Source: an uncultured Draconibacterium sp. (lineage in GTDB: Bacteria > Bacteroidota > Bacteroidia > Bacteroidales > Prolixibacteraceae). Taken from it: DNA of 64,000 nucleotides. The notes beneath the pieces are model-generated. The model made no database searches and was not told where the DNA came from. It saw only the letters and a program-made list of their open reading frames with translations. Position numbers and translations under genes: made by a program. The stretch covers positions 2,149,001 through 2,213,000 of the forward strand of contig NZ_OY776414.1 in NCBI RefSeq assembly GCF_963675585.1, read 5' to 3'. Of this stretch, positions 7,954-15,524 are shown in pieces. Positions within the stretch are counted from its first letter, which is position 1; each line of letters begins with the position of its first letter.

Positions 7954-10365
7954 TTACATTTGTTTTAAGATCTCAAGGATAGACCGGTCAGCGATCAGCT
8001 GCTCCAGTATCTTTTCCTTTTCCTTTTGTTCGGTGGTATAGCAGTAGTATTCTGCCCGGCTCACTTCCAGGGCAAAAACACGGGAATACTCACCCAAAGC
8101 GATAAACACTTCTTTAAAACTCCGGCCCGAAGGCAGGTTTTTATTAATCGAAAGGATCTGTTGTTGCTGAAAAGCGGTCAGTCCCAAAAAGCTGCTGATC
8201 TGTTCAAATTTGTTTTTGAATTTGCCCATGTCCAGCAGAATGCGGGTATCGGCATTGTTAATGATCGCATCACGGATGATAGGTGATGAAATCACATCAT
8301 CCACTTCCTGTGTTACCACCATGGCCTCACCAAAAAACTTTCGAATGGTTTTAAAAAAGTATTTCATATACCCGGCCATTTGGGGTGTAGCAATGGCCTT
8401 CCATGCCTCCTCAATACAGATCACCTTACGTGTGTTTTTCAGCCGGCGCATTTTCTTGAGGAAAATATCCATGATAATCAGTGTAGCCACCGGAAAGATC
8501 ACGGGGTGGTCTTTGATATTATCCAGCTCAAAAACAAGGAAAGGACAGCTGAAAAACTCATCGGTTTTCATCGGTTTATTCAGCAGGTAGTCATATTCCC
8601 CTCCCCGGTAGTATTTTCCGAGGATAAAGAAAAATTCATGGGTATTAAACTCCAGTGACTGTTCTTCCACCAGCTGTGGGATATAGTCCCTACAGAACTC
8701 ATAAAAACCATTAAAGGACCGTTCAGCATCTTCGGTTTTGAAAAACTGTTTTAGTGCATGGGCAATCACATCCTTTTCCATTTCCGTGAGATCAGGTTTG
8801 TACACGGTGTAGATCACCGACAAAATGGTTTGCCGGTGTTCCAGATCCGCGTCCCCCTCCACCACAAAAGGATTAAAGGAAATCGGATTATCTTCGGTAA
8901 ATTCGATCATCCGGGCACCTCCCCTTTCCTTCAGCCGTTCATCCAGGTATCGTGTCAGTATCTCATAACTTCTGCCCACATCCAGCAACACCACATGGCA
9001 GTTGTCATTTTCCACATACTGCCGCAGCAGGTGATTGGTAAAAAATGACTTTCCTGATCCGGATCCGCCGATAATGATTTTGTTGCGGTTATGGATCAGG
9101 TGCTGTTGCATGGGCTCATCCGACAAATCGATCTTTACCGGGCAGCCTTCCATTCGGTCTGACAGGTGAAGTGTAAAATCGGATTCAGAGTTTCTGACTT
9201 CCCCTTCAAAATTGGTCAGACAGCAGGCCTGTGGCACCTGGGTCAGAAACAGTTCTGTTTCCGGCAATTGTGTGCTGAATGGCAATCCTGAAAAAAACAG
9301 AAACGGCAGGTCAAAAGTATGTTGGTATGGGAAACAGTTCATCAGCGAAAAAGCGGTGGCTGCTTCGCTTTTGATCTTTTTAAGTTTCGGAATCGAAGTA
9401 TCCAGAAGCGTTACGTTAAAGTGAGTTTTTACGATCTTCTCTCCCGAGGCTTGTACCGTATCCAGAAAATTTTCGATCAACCCGGCGTTGATTTTGTTCT
9501 CCGAAGAAAACTTTGACAGGCTGTAGATCTTTTTGTAATCCCCTTCCAGTCCTGCCTTCACCTCCTGTTGTCCGGGCACATAAATAAACTGGTTAGTGAT
9601 ATGCGAATACCGCAGGTGCCAGCTCAGCGGATAAACCATCGAAACAGGTAGCCCGGTCCGGGGATGGCCGCTTGTTGGACGAATATCCGAAGGCAGATGT
9701 GAATAATCACTCAGACTCAGGATCTCCACAAAACGATCCATCACCCGTAAGCGATCCCTAAAATCAATTCCTCCCAGCAGGGGCTGTCCCTCTCTGAAGT
9801 TAAGTGTCAGATAACGTTCAATCAGCCCGATTTCGGAGGCTGTTCCCATGGCTTGTTCTCTGGTTATCGGTATACTTTCTATTCCACTTTGCCGTAAGAT
9901 CGAAGAAAGGTTGGTCTGCAATTCCCTGATCTTTTCCTGTAACCGGGCTTCTTCCAGCCTTGCTTTACGTGAAAAGATCAGCGAAGAGCCCAGATAGTTT
10001 TTCAACAAACCGGTATTCAACAAGCTTACATAGAGGTAGCATTCGTGTTTCAGATAGTTTCTTCCCTGAAAATGATCTAAATAGTTTCCACTTAAACTGC
10101 GTTCGTGTTTCAATGTAGTAATGCGATCGATGCAAAATTCTTCTGTAAAAAAGAAGTCCTGTTTGTGTAGCAGCGAATTTTCCGGAAGGATGTTTATAGC
10201 CCGCTGAAAGGTATCATGAAGCATATACAGTTTTTCTGTACTGCAAGACAACAACTCAGGTAAAAATAGTCGCAGTCCAAAACCCATATCCAGGTTATTG
10301 GAGATCAGGATATCTCCATCAAAACCCAAAACAGGCAGACTGATTTGTATTGGTTTTACTCTCAT
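7954..10365 (-). CDS. traG: Conjugation system ATPase TraG (VirB4-like)
   Basis: An 803-residue ATPase that energises assembly of the mating channel. The N-terminal half is the CagE/TrbE/VirB-type domain; the C-terminal half carries Walker A GGSGSGKS at about 433-440, Walker B KVICIEEAW at about 647-655 and the VVTQEVDDV segment just after it, all typical of VirB4/TraG. I chose the ATG at 10363-10365 (MRVKPIQI), one base after the traF stop. An upstream ATG at 10452 would add 29 residues read from inside traF and unlike the family. Length matches Bacteroides TraG (about 830). Confidence 0.9.
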   Translation of the reverse strand: MRVKPIQISLPVLGFDGDILISNNLDMGFGLRLFLPELLSCSTEKLYMLHDTFQRAINILPENSLLHKQDFFFTEEFCIDRITTLKHERSLSGNYLDHFQGRNYLKHECYLYVSLLNTGLLKNYLGSSLIFSRKARLEEARLQEKIRELQTNLSSILRQSGIESIPITREQAMGTASEIGLIERYLTLNFREGQPLLGGIDFRDRLRVMDRFVEILSLSDYSHLPSDIRPTSGHPRTGLPVSMVYPLSWHLRYSHITNQFIYVPGQQEVKAGLEGDYKKIYSLSKFSSENKINAGLIENFLDTVQASGEKIVKTHFNVTLLDTSIPKLKKIKSEAATAFSLMNCFPYQHTFDLPFLFFSGLPFSTQLPETELFLTQVPQACCLTNFEGEVRNSESDFTLHLSDRMEGCPVKIDLSDEPMQQHLIHNRNKIIIGGSGSGKSFFTNHLLRQYVENDNCHVVLLDVGRSYEILTRYLDERLKERGGARMIEFTEDNPISFNPFVVEGDADLEHRQTILSVIYTVYKPDLTEMEKDVIAHALKQFFKTEDAERSFNGFYEFCRDYIPQLVEEQSLEFNTHEFFFILGKYYRGGEYDYLLNKPMKTDEFFSCPFLVFELDNIKDHPVIFPVATLIIMDIFLKKMRRLKNTRKVICIEEAWKAIATPQMAGYMKYFFKTIRKFFGEAMVVTQEVDDVISSPIIRDAIINNADTRILLDMGKFKNKFEQISSFLGLTAFQQQQILSINKNLPSGRSFKEVFIALGEYSRVFALEVSRAEYYCYTTEQKEKEKILEQLIADRSILEILKQM

Positions 10366-10366
10366 A

Positions 10367-10663
10367 TTAGTTCTGATAAATGCGTTGTTTGATGGTGATA
10401 AATTCAGGGAGTTGACGGGCAATCCGTTTTTTATGCCAGCCCCGGTGTCCATAGTTTTTCTGAATCCGGTTTAAGCGGTACAGCCAGACAAAAAAAGCGG
10501 GTACACAAACAGCAACCGAGATAAATGTTCCTGCTGCGATGTAGAGCACTACAAATACAATCAGCGTAATAAGTATACCGTAGAGTGCCAGGTAAACCAG
10601 CTGTCCGGAGAATCCTTTGATATAGAGATTAGTGTCGATCTTTTGAATGGTGTATGTTTTCAT
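10367..10663 (-). CDS. traF: Conjugative transposon protein TraF (DUF4133)
   Basis: A 98-residue inner-membrane protein with two adjacent transmembrane helices (about 21-62). The N-terminus has the IDTNLYIKGFSGQLVYLALYG pattern typical of DUF4133 and the C-terminus is basic (YGHRGWHKKRIARQLPEFI). TraF of this type corresponds to VirB3. It lies immediately before the VirB4-like ATPase, the normal VirB3-VirB4 order, with a 1-nt gap. Confidence 0.9.
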   Translation of the reverse strand: MKTYTIQKIDTNLYIKGFSGQLVYLALYGILITLIVFVVLYIAAGTFISVAVCVPAFFVWLYRLNRIQKNYGHRGWHKKRIARQLPEFITIKQRIYQN

Positions 10664-10767
10664 TGTTATCCGTTGATTTAAAAGGTTAGGGAAGATTGAG
10701 GAACGATACGGGATCGTCCCTCAATACCTACTTAGTCACACTGTCCGGTCTCCTCACCGATAATTTT

Positions 10768-11082
10768 TTATGCAAAGAATGAGCGGATTACTACACCAAC
10801 CAGAATCAGGAATAGACAGGCGCCAAACCATCCCATAATGGCCTTTTGCGTATCCTGGTCTCCACTCTGCCATTTGATGTACACACGCACTCCACCGATT
10901 AGTCCCACTACTGCCCCGATGGCAATAATCAGGTTGGCAACCGGATCCACATAGGAATTGACTTCCGTGGTTGCCTGATCGATCCCGGCCGAACTTTGCG
11001 CCATTACGTTATACACTCCCAAAACCAGCATAGCCATTAGTGCCATGCCTCTGCGATAAATCGCCTGCATTTGTTTTCTCAT
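10768..11082 (-). CDS. traE: Conjugative transposon protein TraE (DUF4134, VirB2-like)
   Basis: A 104-residue protein with an N-terminal hydrophobic leader (cleavage after MAQ near residue 29) and two further hydrophobic helices around AVVGLIGGVRVYIKWQ and GACLFLILVGVVI. This is the DUF4134 pattern (GIDQATTEVNSYVDP near the mature start), regarded as the pilin-like VirB2 counterpart. The frame is open upstream to 11220, but the ATG at 11080-11082 starts the recognised leader. The longer start would read through the end of the upstream gene. Confidence 0.9.
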   Translation of the reverse strand: MRKQMQAIYRRGMALMAMLVLGVYNVMAQSSAGIDQATTEVNSYVDPVANLIIAIGAVVGLIGGVRVYIKWQSGDQDTQKAIMGWFGACLFLILVGVVIRSFFA

Positions 11083-11101
11083 AATTTTAATTTTTAATGG
11101 A

Positions 11102-11464
11102 TTATTGTTGATATTGAAAATCGTCGATCTTAGCTGCCAGAGCCGGGTGGTTCTTTTGGGTAAAATGATCCAGTGCCATTCCTTCATCCATGCCAGTTTC
11201 TTCATACATCGATGCTTCAATACGCTGGTTTTCGACAGGGTTTACCGGTAAAATCGTTGAGGGAAGTTCATGAGAATAAACAGCGATGGGCTGTAATCCT
11301 GTTCCGGGGATAATTTCAGCATCACTGGTTTCATAGTGCAGCTCATTTTCTTTTTTCTTTGATTTGGACCAGGAATAAAGAATTATAAGCATGTACCATG
11401 CTGCCAGGCATAGCGCGAGAAAAGATAAAAATTCTGACCAGGTGATTTGATTGATTCCAAACAT
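11102..11464 (-). CDS. Small membrane protein, first gene of the tra operon
   Basis: A 120-residue protein with one N-terminal transmembrane helix (about 11-30), a short basic stop-transfer segment (SKSKKKE) and a long acidic hydrophilic tail of about 85 residues. I do not recognise a family. It ends 19 nt before the traE start and is the first gene after the long non-coding leader, so it is likely the promoter-proximal gene of the tra operon. The membrane topology (N-out, tail in the cytoplasm) is inferred from the basic segment. Confidence 0.7.
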   Translation of the reverse strand: MFGINQITWSEFLSFLALCLAAWYMLIILYSWSKSKKKENELHYETSDAEIIPGTGLQPIAVYSHELPSTILPVNPVENQRIEASMYEETGMDEGMALDHFTQKNHPALAAKIDDFQYQQ

Positions 11465-11551
11465 TTGCCTTAAGTTTTAAGTTTTTCCTATTCCGGATGC
11501 TTGCATTCTGCACCTATCCGGTCTGACAAATGTGATGGACTTCAACTTAAG

Positions 11552-11582
11552 TTTTACCCCATGAACACCCTACTGGGGTGTT
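11552..11582 (-). promoter_or_regulatory. Palindromic element upstream of the tra operon (copy 1)
   Basis: Contains the inverted repeat AACACCC-TACTG-GGGTGTT (11564-11582) preceded by TTTTACCCCATG. The same 31-nt block recurs at 14003-14033 with one mismatch, also upstream of an ICE gene and in the same orientation. It lies about 90 bp before the start of the first tra gene. It may be an operator for an ICE regulator such as the RteC-like protein encoded at 14703, or an RNA hairpin in the leader. A plus-strand reading would put T-rich sequence after the hairpin, but no plus-strand gene precedes it. Confidence 0.6.
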
Positions 11583-12483
11583 TTATATGGTTAAATAAAT
11601 TCCTTATATATCATCAGAATTGTTCGAATCTGGAGGAAAATAAGCTTTGATTGAAAATACTATTAACAATTGCATTTTAAATGCTTTCAATTGTTTTTAA
11701 ATAGTAAAATAACTTTCCCTCAAAAGAAAAGAAAAAAGGGGAAAAAAAGAAAAGAAACCAATGAAACTGACGGCCGTGGATAAAATGCAGGATTGCCACG
11801 GAACCGGTAATTACAGATAAATAAACCTGTAAAATCAGTAATCCGGGGCATTCATCTTGATCTTGCATTTTTCCCAGGGTGGATTTTGTGGGGAGGCCGG
11901 CGATCTTGGGTTTCTTTTTGGTTTTTCAACCTGTTAATTCATTAACACCTGTAAAGCCGTATCTGTGGGTGGCTAAAGAAAAGTGCAGGACTGGAGTGAA
12001 ACAAAAGGATGGCTCTTTTCGTGCGGTGCCTGAAGGCTCTTTTCCCTGTAACGGCGAAACAAGCGAGCGTTTCCCGTGAGTGAGCGAACGGGTTTAGGGA
12101 GCGTTGCAGGCGGTCAGGGGAATGTGCCGGGGCACTGGAAAAATACTTTAAACTACCTGTTAAATTATTAATTGCGGGCAGGCTAAAGGCAAGTGAGGTA
12201 ATGCAGGGAAGCCAGGTGAAACAAGGAAGCGCTGACCGGAGCCTGTTCCGGGTTTTCGCTTTGGGGGGATCAGGGGCAGACGAAAATACGGGGCGGGTGA
12301 AGGGAATGCCGGGGAAGGAGTTGAGCAAAGCGTACCGGAATTCCGGCTCTTGCCGTGGGATGCATAAGGCTTTTCATTCCGGGATATCTACAGGAGAGCG
12401 AATACCTGCGAATCATGAGCAGAACTGCTTAAGCATACCGGAATGATAGGCCGTTGCATTGGAAGAAACCTTAAAGCCTAACC
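11583..12483. other. Long non-coding tra leader, locally G-rich
   Basis: No convincing gene in 900 bp; the short open frames here lack codon structure and family features. The part from about 12050 to 12420 is visibly richer in G on the plus strand than its surroundings and holds small palindromes: GTGCC-GG-GGCAC near 12128-12140, CCCGT-(10 nt)-ACGGG near 12077-12095 and CCGGAATTCCGG near 12334. Such structure could be an oriT, a structured leader or an sRNA gene. No relaxase is nearby to support oriT, so I leave the function open. Confidence 0.4.
11722..11757. repeat. Mirror-symmetric homopurine tract (potential triplex/H-DNA)
   Basis: 36 consecutive purines on the plus strand arranged as A4-G-A4-G-A6-G4-A7-G-A4-G-A3. 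The two sides of the central GGGG are mirror images except for one extra A and the shorter end. Homopurine-homopyrimidine mirror repeats of this kind can fold into an intramolecular triplex under negative supercoiling. It lies in the tra leader, about 260 bp from the first tra gene. Confidence 0.6.
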
Positions 12484-13209
12484 TCAGATTCGTTTGTCCC
12501 CGGCATTTTTGTCAAAAGCGATCAGGTTAAACATTTCACGCATACGGCTGCGGACACGGTTGCCATACTTTTCTTCTATTTCACTGGCAGATAAGTTAGT
12601 GGTCAGGTGTGTAGGAATTCCTCTGGAAACAAACAGATCATAACGGCTAAGCAGGATCTCTCCCATCACGTTACATTCATTCCCAAAATGTTTTTGTACT
12701 TGCTCGACCCCCAGGTCATCAAAACAATAAATGTTTGGAACGGGATTGGAATAAGTCAGGTTTGCAGGATTTTTGCTGTAACGGTTAATCACTTTGTAAC
12801 CTTCTTTTTCAAATTCAAAACTGATATCACGGGCGGATACTACCCTAAATTGCTTTCCATTTTGAAAAAAATATTTTACCAGGCTCATTAGTGTTGTTTT
12901 ACCGCAACCTATAGGGCCGGTGAGCAAAATACCTTTTTTCAGATCCAGGTTCCATTTTGGGGCTACGTCTTTGTCTTCAATGGCATAAACAATCAAACGG
13001 TAAAGCAATTCTGAATCCTCAGGATACAACCGGAATTGCGCCCCGTAAGTTTTTTTTCCCAGGTCTTCCAGCCACTTTCGACAGGCTTTGAACCCAAACT
13101 GATGTTTCCCGTTTTCAAAACCAGCAATCTCCTTATAAGGGTTCGGAATAATCTTTATCGGTTTCGACATGGAGGGGATTGGCTTTTCCGTTTTGTTTTT
13201 TTCTTCCAT
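12484..13209 (-). CDS. DnaC/IstB-like ATPase of the ICE
   Basis: A 241-residue P-loop ATPase with Walker A GPIGCGKT at 98-105, a Walker B-like stretch IYCFDDLG at about 160-167, and a C-terminal TTNLSASEIEEKYGNRVRSRMREMF segment with the arginine-rich sensor/finger region of DnaC-type AAA+ proteins. Such proteins load a helicase or partner a replication protein. The preceding gene, a winged-helix-like protein, overlaps it by 77 nt in another frame, and the two may form the ICE replication module. An alternative start at 13170 (MSKPIK) would still overlap. Confidence 0.8.
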   Translation of the reverse strand: MEEKNKTEKPIPSMSKPIKIIPNPYKEIAGFENGKHQFGFKACRKWLEDLGKKTYGAQFRLYPEDSELLYRLIVYAIEDKDVAPKWNLDLKKGILLTGPIGCGKTTLMSLVKYFFQNGKQFRVVSARDISFEFEKEGYKVINRYSKNPANLTYSNPVPNIYCFDDLGVEQVQKHFGNECNVMGEILLSRYDLFVSRGIPTHLTTNLSASEIEEKYGNRVRSRMREMFNLIAFDKNAGDKRI

Positions 13210-13648
13210 TTTTTTTCAAATTTTGGGAGGAATCTTCTTTACTGTTTTTCTTGTTTATATAGTTTATAAAAGGTGTCCCGGTAGCAGTCCCGGTAGCAGT
13301 CCCGGTAGTAGTCCCGGTAGCAGTCCCGGTAGTGGTCCCACTAGCAGTCCCAGTAGCGGTCCCGAATCTGGTACAGCTAACTTTGCTTACCTGGTAACGG
13401 TTAGCTCCCGGCGAATACCGGATATATCCCCAGTCATTCAATTCTTTCATACACTTCGAATAGGTGGTTTTGGATCCGATCCGGGCCATGGCCATCACAT
13501 CCTGCCTGTTAATTTCAAATTGTTCCCTGAAGCGATTCAGGTTCCAGAGGTTAAAAAGTGCCATATACAGGCTGATGTGCTGAGATGTGATGTTTGCGTC
13601 TTGTTCCAGGTGGTCAAAAAAACCGCGCAAGTGCCGGATATAATTCAT
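13133..13648 (-). CDS. Putative replication/DNA-binding protein with Thr-Gly repeat tail
   Basis: A 171-residue protein. The first 95 residues are helical and look like a winged-helix domain (SLYMALFNLWNLNRFREQFEI, then SKTTYSKCMKELNDWGYIRY), as in replication-initiator or DnaD-like proteins of mobile elements. Residues about 97-125 are a Thr/Gly/Ala repeat encoded by 12-bp tandem repeats, followed by a Lys/Asn-rich tail. The start overlaps the stop of the preceding HTH gene by 4 nt (ATGA), and its 3' end overlaps the ATPase gene. Function is inferred from the fold-like pattern and operon context only. Confidence 0.65.
   Translation of the reverse strand: MNYIRHLRGFFDHLEQDANITSQHISLYMALFNLWNLNRFREQFEINRQDVMAMARIGSKTTYSKCMKELNDWGYIRYSPGANRYQVSKVSCTRFGTATGTASGTTTGTATGTTTGTATGTATGTPFINYINKKNSKEDSSQNLKKNGRKKQNGKANPLHVETDKDYSEPL
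13275..13358. repeat. 12-bp tandem repeat (seven units) inside a coding region
   Basis: Seven consecutive 12-bp units with consensus GTCCCGGTAGCA; the first four are nearly identical and the last three drift. On the coding (minus) strand each unit encodes a Thr-Ala/Thr/Ser-Thr-Gly tetrapeptide. Since 12 is a multiple of three, copy-number change keeps the frame and would simply lengthen or shorten the linker. Confidence 0.85.
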
Positions 13649-13941
13649 TTTTTCCGGCCAAAGCCAAAGTGGTTATGCACCCGGTTTTCTACCATCATTT
13701 TCTGAATTTCTTCGCTGTCGTAGAAGATGACACCGCCAATTTTGGTAAAGGCCAGTGTCCCGTTAATACGCATATTCTGAAGGGTTCCCGGAGAGATTCT
13801 CAGAAGCTTTCTTACTTCGTAAGATTTTAACCATTTTTTGGTGGGTTGCCCGTGGTGGGCAGCAAAGAGTTGTTTGATTTCTTTGAGTAATTCAATTTTG
13901 AATTCCCGAAGATCGTCGGTGGTTACAATTTCTGTTGGCAT
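13645..13941 (-). CDS. Helix-turn-helix (excisionase-type) DNA-binding protein
   Basis: A 98-residue protein. Residues about 37-85 (SYEVRKLLRISPGTLQNMRINGTL through YDSEEIQKMM) form a HTH_17/MerR-like domain of the kind seen in excisionases and in small regulators of Bacteroidota mobile elements. The N-terminus is an amphipathic helix (DLREFKIELLKEIKQLF) likely to dimerise. It heads a three-gene operon; the next gene overlaps it by 4 nt. The duplicated palindrome lies 62-92 bp upstream of its start. It may act in excision, in replication initiation or as a regulator; the sequence does not decide. Confidence 0.8.
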   Translation of the reverse strand: MPTEIVTTDDLREFKIELLKEIKQLFAAHHGQPTKKWLKSYEVRKLLRISPGTLQNMRINGTLAFTKIGGVIFYDSEEIQKMMVENRVHNHFGFGRKK

Positions 13942-14002
13942 AACTTTTTGTTTTAAATGTTACAAATTGAGTTTTGCCAAAATTGTGAAGTCATTTTGGA
14001 TA

Positions 14003-14033
14003 TTTTACCCTATGAACACCCTACTGGGGTGTT
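14003..14033 (-). promoter_or_regulatory. Palindromic element upstream of the HTH-replication operon (copy 2)
   Basis: Second copy of the 31-nt block at 11552-11582, differing at one base. The core is AACACCC-TACTG-GGGTGTT at 14015-14033. It lies 62 bp upstream of the HTH gene start, between that gene and the small Cys-rich protein gene. Presence of the same palindrome before two operons of one element suggests shared control. Confidence 0.6.
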
Positions 14034-14108
14034 GTTTTTTGGAGGCAAGCGTGACCTGTCAAGTATTCAATACACTCAACAACAACTCGTTATAAAAATC
14101 AAAAAAAA

Positions 14109-14369
14109 TTATACTTTTTGACTTTTATAATGCTCTGCCGATTCTTTCTGTGCCTGTTTAATTTTTTTTGCCAGACATTTACGATGAAAGTCCCTGAGTT
14201 CATCCAGTTTTTCTTCCGACAGTTCCTCTATCAGATTCATTCGTTTTGTTAAGTCTTCAATCTGCCAGTATTCCACAAAGGGGCAATCCAGCACAGCTTC
14301 ACCTAGCGGGCATTTTTTTAAGGGCACAAGTAAATCTGCATACTTAATGCTTCTTTCCGAAAAAGTCAT
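14109..14369 (-). CDS. Small Cys-rich hypothetical protein (paralogue of 16045-16227)
   Basis: An 86-residue soluble protein with two Cys-Pro pairs (KKCPLGEAVLDCPF), a middle helix with the pattern L-I-E-E-L-S-E-E-K-L-D-E-L and a closing F-H-x-x-C. The same order of features occurs in the 60-residue protein at 16045-16227, so the two are diverged members of one family. Three or four conserved cysteines could bind a metal. I do not know a function. It has a Lys/Gln-rich tail absent from the relative. It sits between the RteC gene and the HTH operon. Confidence 0.6.
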   Translation of the reverse strand: MTFSERSIKYADLLVPLKKCPLGEAVLDCPFVEYWQIEDLTKRMNLIEELSEEKLDELRDFHRKCLAKKIKQAQKESAEHYKSQKV

Positions 14370-14421
14370 GTGTTAATGTTTTGCTTACTGTCCTGTCCCT
14401 AAAACAGTAAATTTTAAAAGT

Positions 14422-14577
14422 AGCGTGAGGACACAGCTTAATTCGCAAGTGGGGACCATCACGTACCCTCGCCACAAAAATAAGCTGGCCCCACGCAAAT
14501 CGTGGGCGCCGAACTTATATTCCTGTGGCATAAATAAATTGTGATGGTTTTTACTTGCAAGAATAAAAGCTAACGCT
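14422..14577 (+). ncRNA. Candidate structured RNA with nested stems
   Basis: Plus-strand sequence folds into nested helices by inspection: AGCGT/ACGCT (14422-26 with 14573-77), AGCTT/AAGCT (14435-39 with 14567-71), a continuous 18-bp helix pairing 14445-14462 with 14541-14558, GCCACA/TGTGGC (14471-76 with 14524-29), ATAAG/CTTAT (14480-84 with 14514-18) and GGCCCCACG with CGTGGG-c-GCC (14487-95 with 14501-10), closed by CAAAT. Within the 18-bp helix, four positions are G-U pairs if transcribed from the plus strand but would be C-A mismatches from the minus strand. That points to a plus-strand RNA. No open frame or U-run follows. CTnDOT carries a regulatory sRNA (RteR), so an ICE sRNA would have precedent; I see no sequence proof of homology. 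Confidence 0.55.
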
Positions 14578-14702
14578 CTAATATCATTTCACTCACCCTT
14601 CCCTATAGGCAAGTAGATCTAGTATTTCTACTACAAAGATAATTCAATTCTTACTCATTTCTTATTTCCTTTTAATGTTTCTATTCAATTATTCGTTTAC
14701 AC

Positions 14703-15524
14703 TTATTCATCCAAATCATCCATTCGCTTTTGTAACACTTCTATTAAATGTTTCAGAAAAGTGATCTGATCGCTTCTTCCCCGCATTTCTTTAAAGGTGC
14801 CGTAAATGTCCTTAAACTTGATGTTGAACATTTTTTCGAAGGCGCGGGCAATTTCAATTCGGCTTGCCTTCCCATTATTAATGGCTTTAGCCAAAAAAAG
14901 TGAATACACTATTTCCAATGCATCAATATTAGGATTTGTCCAGTATAGATTACTGACAAACGCTTCGTTCCCTTTTAATTTTTTAATTTCATTCCCGATG
15001 TATTTTCCCAGCTGCTTGTAGGCCATTATTCTGGCTAGTGTTCTATCATATCCTGTACAGAAATTTGGATCTGTGTGGCACGAGATATTGTCCTCGTGAA
15101 TTCGGGAATCTAGGTTACCCCTTAAAAAGTAGATTCGATCTGATTGTACCTTATTCCGTTTTATGTAATAATACAGCTCTTTATTTTCCTTTTGAAAGAC
15201 ACAAAGATTATTGATTTCATCTCTCAAATATTTTAATTGAATCTTTTTACCCCCCTCCGGCCGGTTTGCTTCAAGTTGAAATAACTCAGTGTAAAATATG
15301 AACTTGCTCTCCACTTTTGGTTTAACATGCTTGAAAAAGTAAATTTCTTCTTCCTCACTTTTAAAACCATTCTCTATTACCGACTCACGCAATTTCATCA
15401 TTACACTGTCGCATAGTCCCATGGCTTTTTCGGTTAACTCCACAAAATCCTGGGTTTGTGTTTTTAACTGGGATAAAGTTTCTTCCAGTTCCTCGATGGT
15501 TTTATTGTATGATTGGTTATCCAT
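14703..15524 (-). CDS. rteC: RteC-family regulator of conjugative transposon excision
   Basis: A 273-residue protein that matches the RteC family along its length: FIFYTELFQLEANRP near the start, the YLRDEINNLCVFQKENKELYYY region, a VQSDRIYFLRGN segment with following Asp-rich loop, and a C-terminal helical domain with ALEIVYSLFLAKAINNGKA and IEIARAFEKMFNIKFKDIYGTF. RteC of CTnDOT is a DNA-binding activator of the excision operon. No rteA/rteB two-component genes or tetQ lie next to it here, so how it is induced is not visible. It is divergent from nothing: its upstream region is the AT-rich gap at 15525-16044. Confidence 0.88.
   Translation of the reverse strand: MDNQSYNKTIEELEETLSQLKTQTQDFVELTEKAMGLCDSVMMKLRESVIENGFKSEEEEIYFFKHVKPKVESKFIFYTELFQLEANRPEGGKKIQLKYLRDEINNLCVFQKENKELYYYIKRNKVQSDRIYFLRGNLDSRIHEDNISCHTDPNFCTGYDRTLARIMAYKQLGKYIGNEIKKLKGNEAFVSNLYWTNPNIDALEIVYSLFLAKAINNGKASRIEIARAFEKMFNIKFKDIYGTFKEMRGRSDQITFLKHLIEVLQKRMDDLDE

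Noticed and set aside
11677-11868. Minus-strand open frame rich in Phe
   Set aside because: It is the translation of the homopurine mirror tract and flanks; no plausible start context or protein features.
11942-12328. Overlapping open frames on both strands in the tra leader (also 12201-12446)
   Set aside because: Overlap each other antisense, have no recognisable domains and arise from the GC-shifted composition.
13275-13358. Possible CRISPR array
   Set aside because: Units are 12 bp, adjacent without spacers and in frame inside a gene; no cas genes.
13169-13705. Plus-strand open frame of 178 codons with Ser-Pro-Gly-Ser repeats
   Set aside because: It is the antisense reading of the 12-bp repeat and the genes at 13133-13648 and 13645-13941, which have domain patterns and operon overlaps.
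14445-14558. Simple rho-independent terminator
   Set aside because: Stem is far too long and branched, and no T-run follows on either strand.
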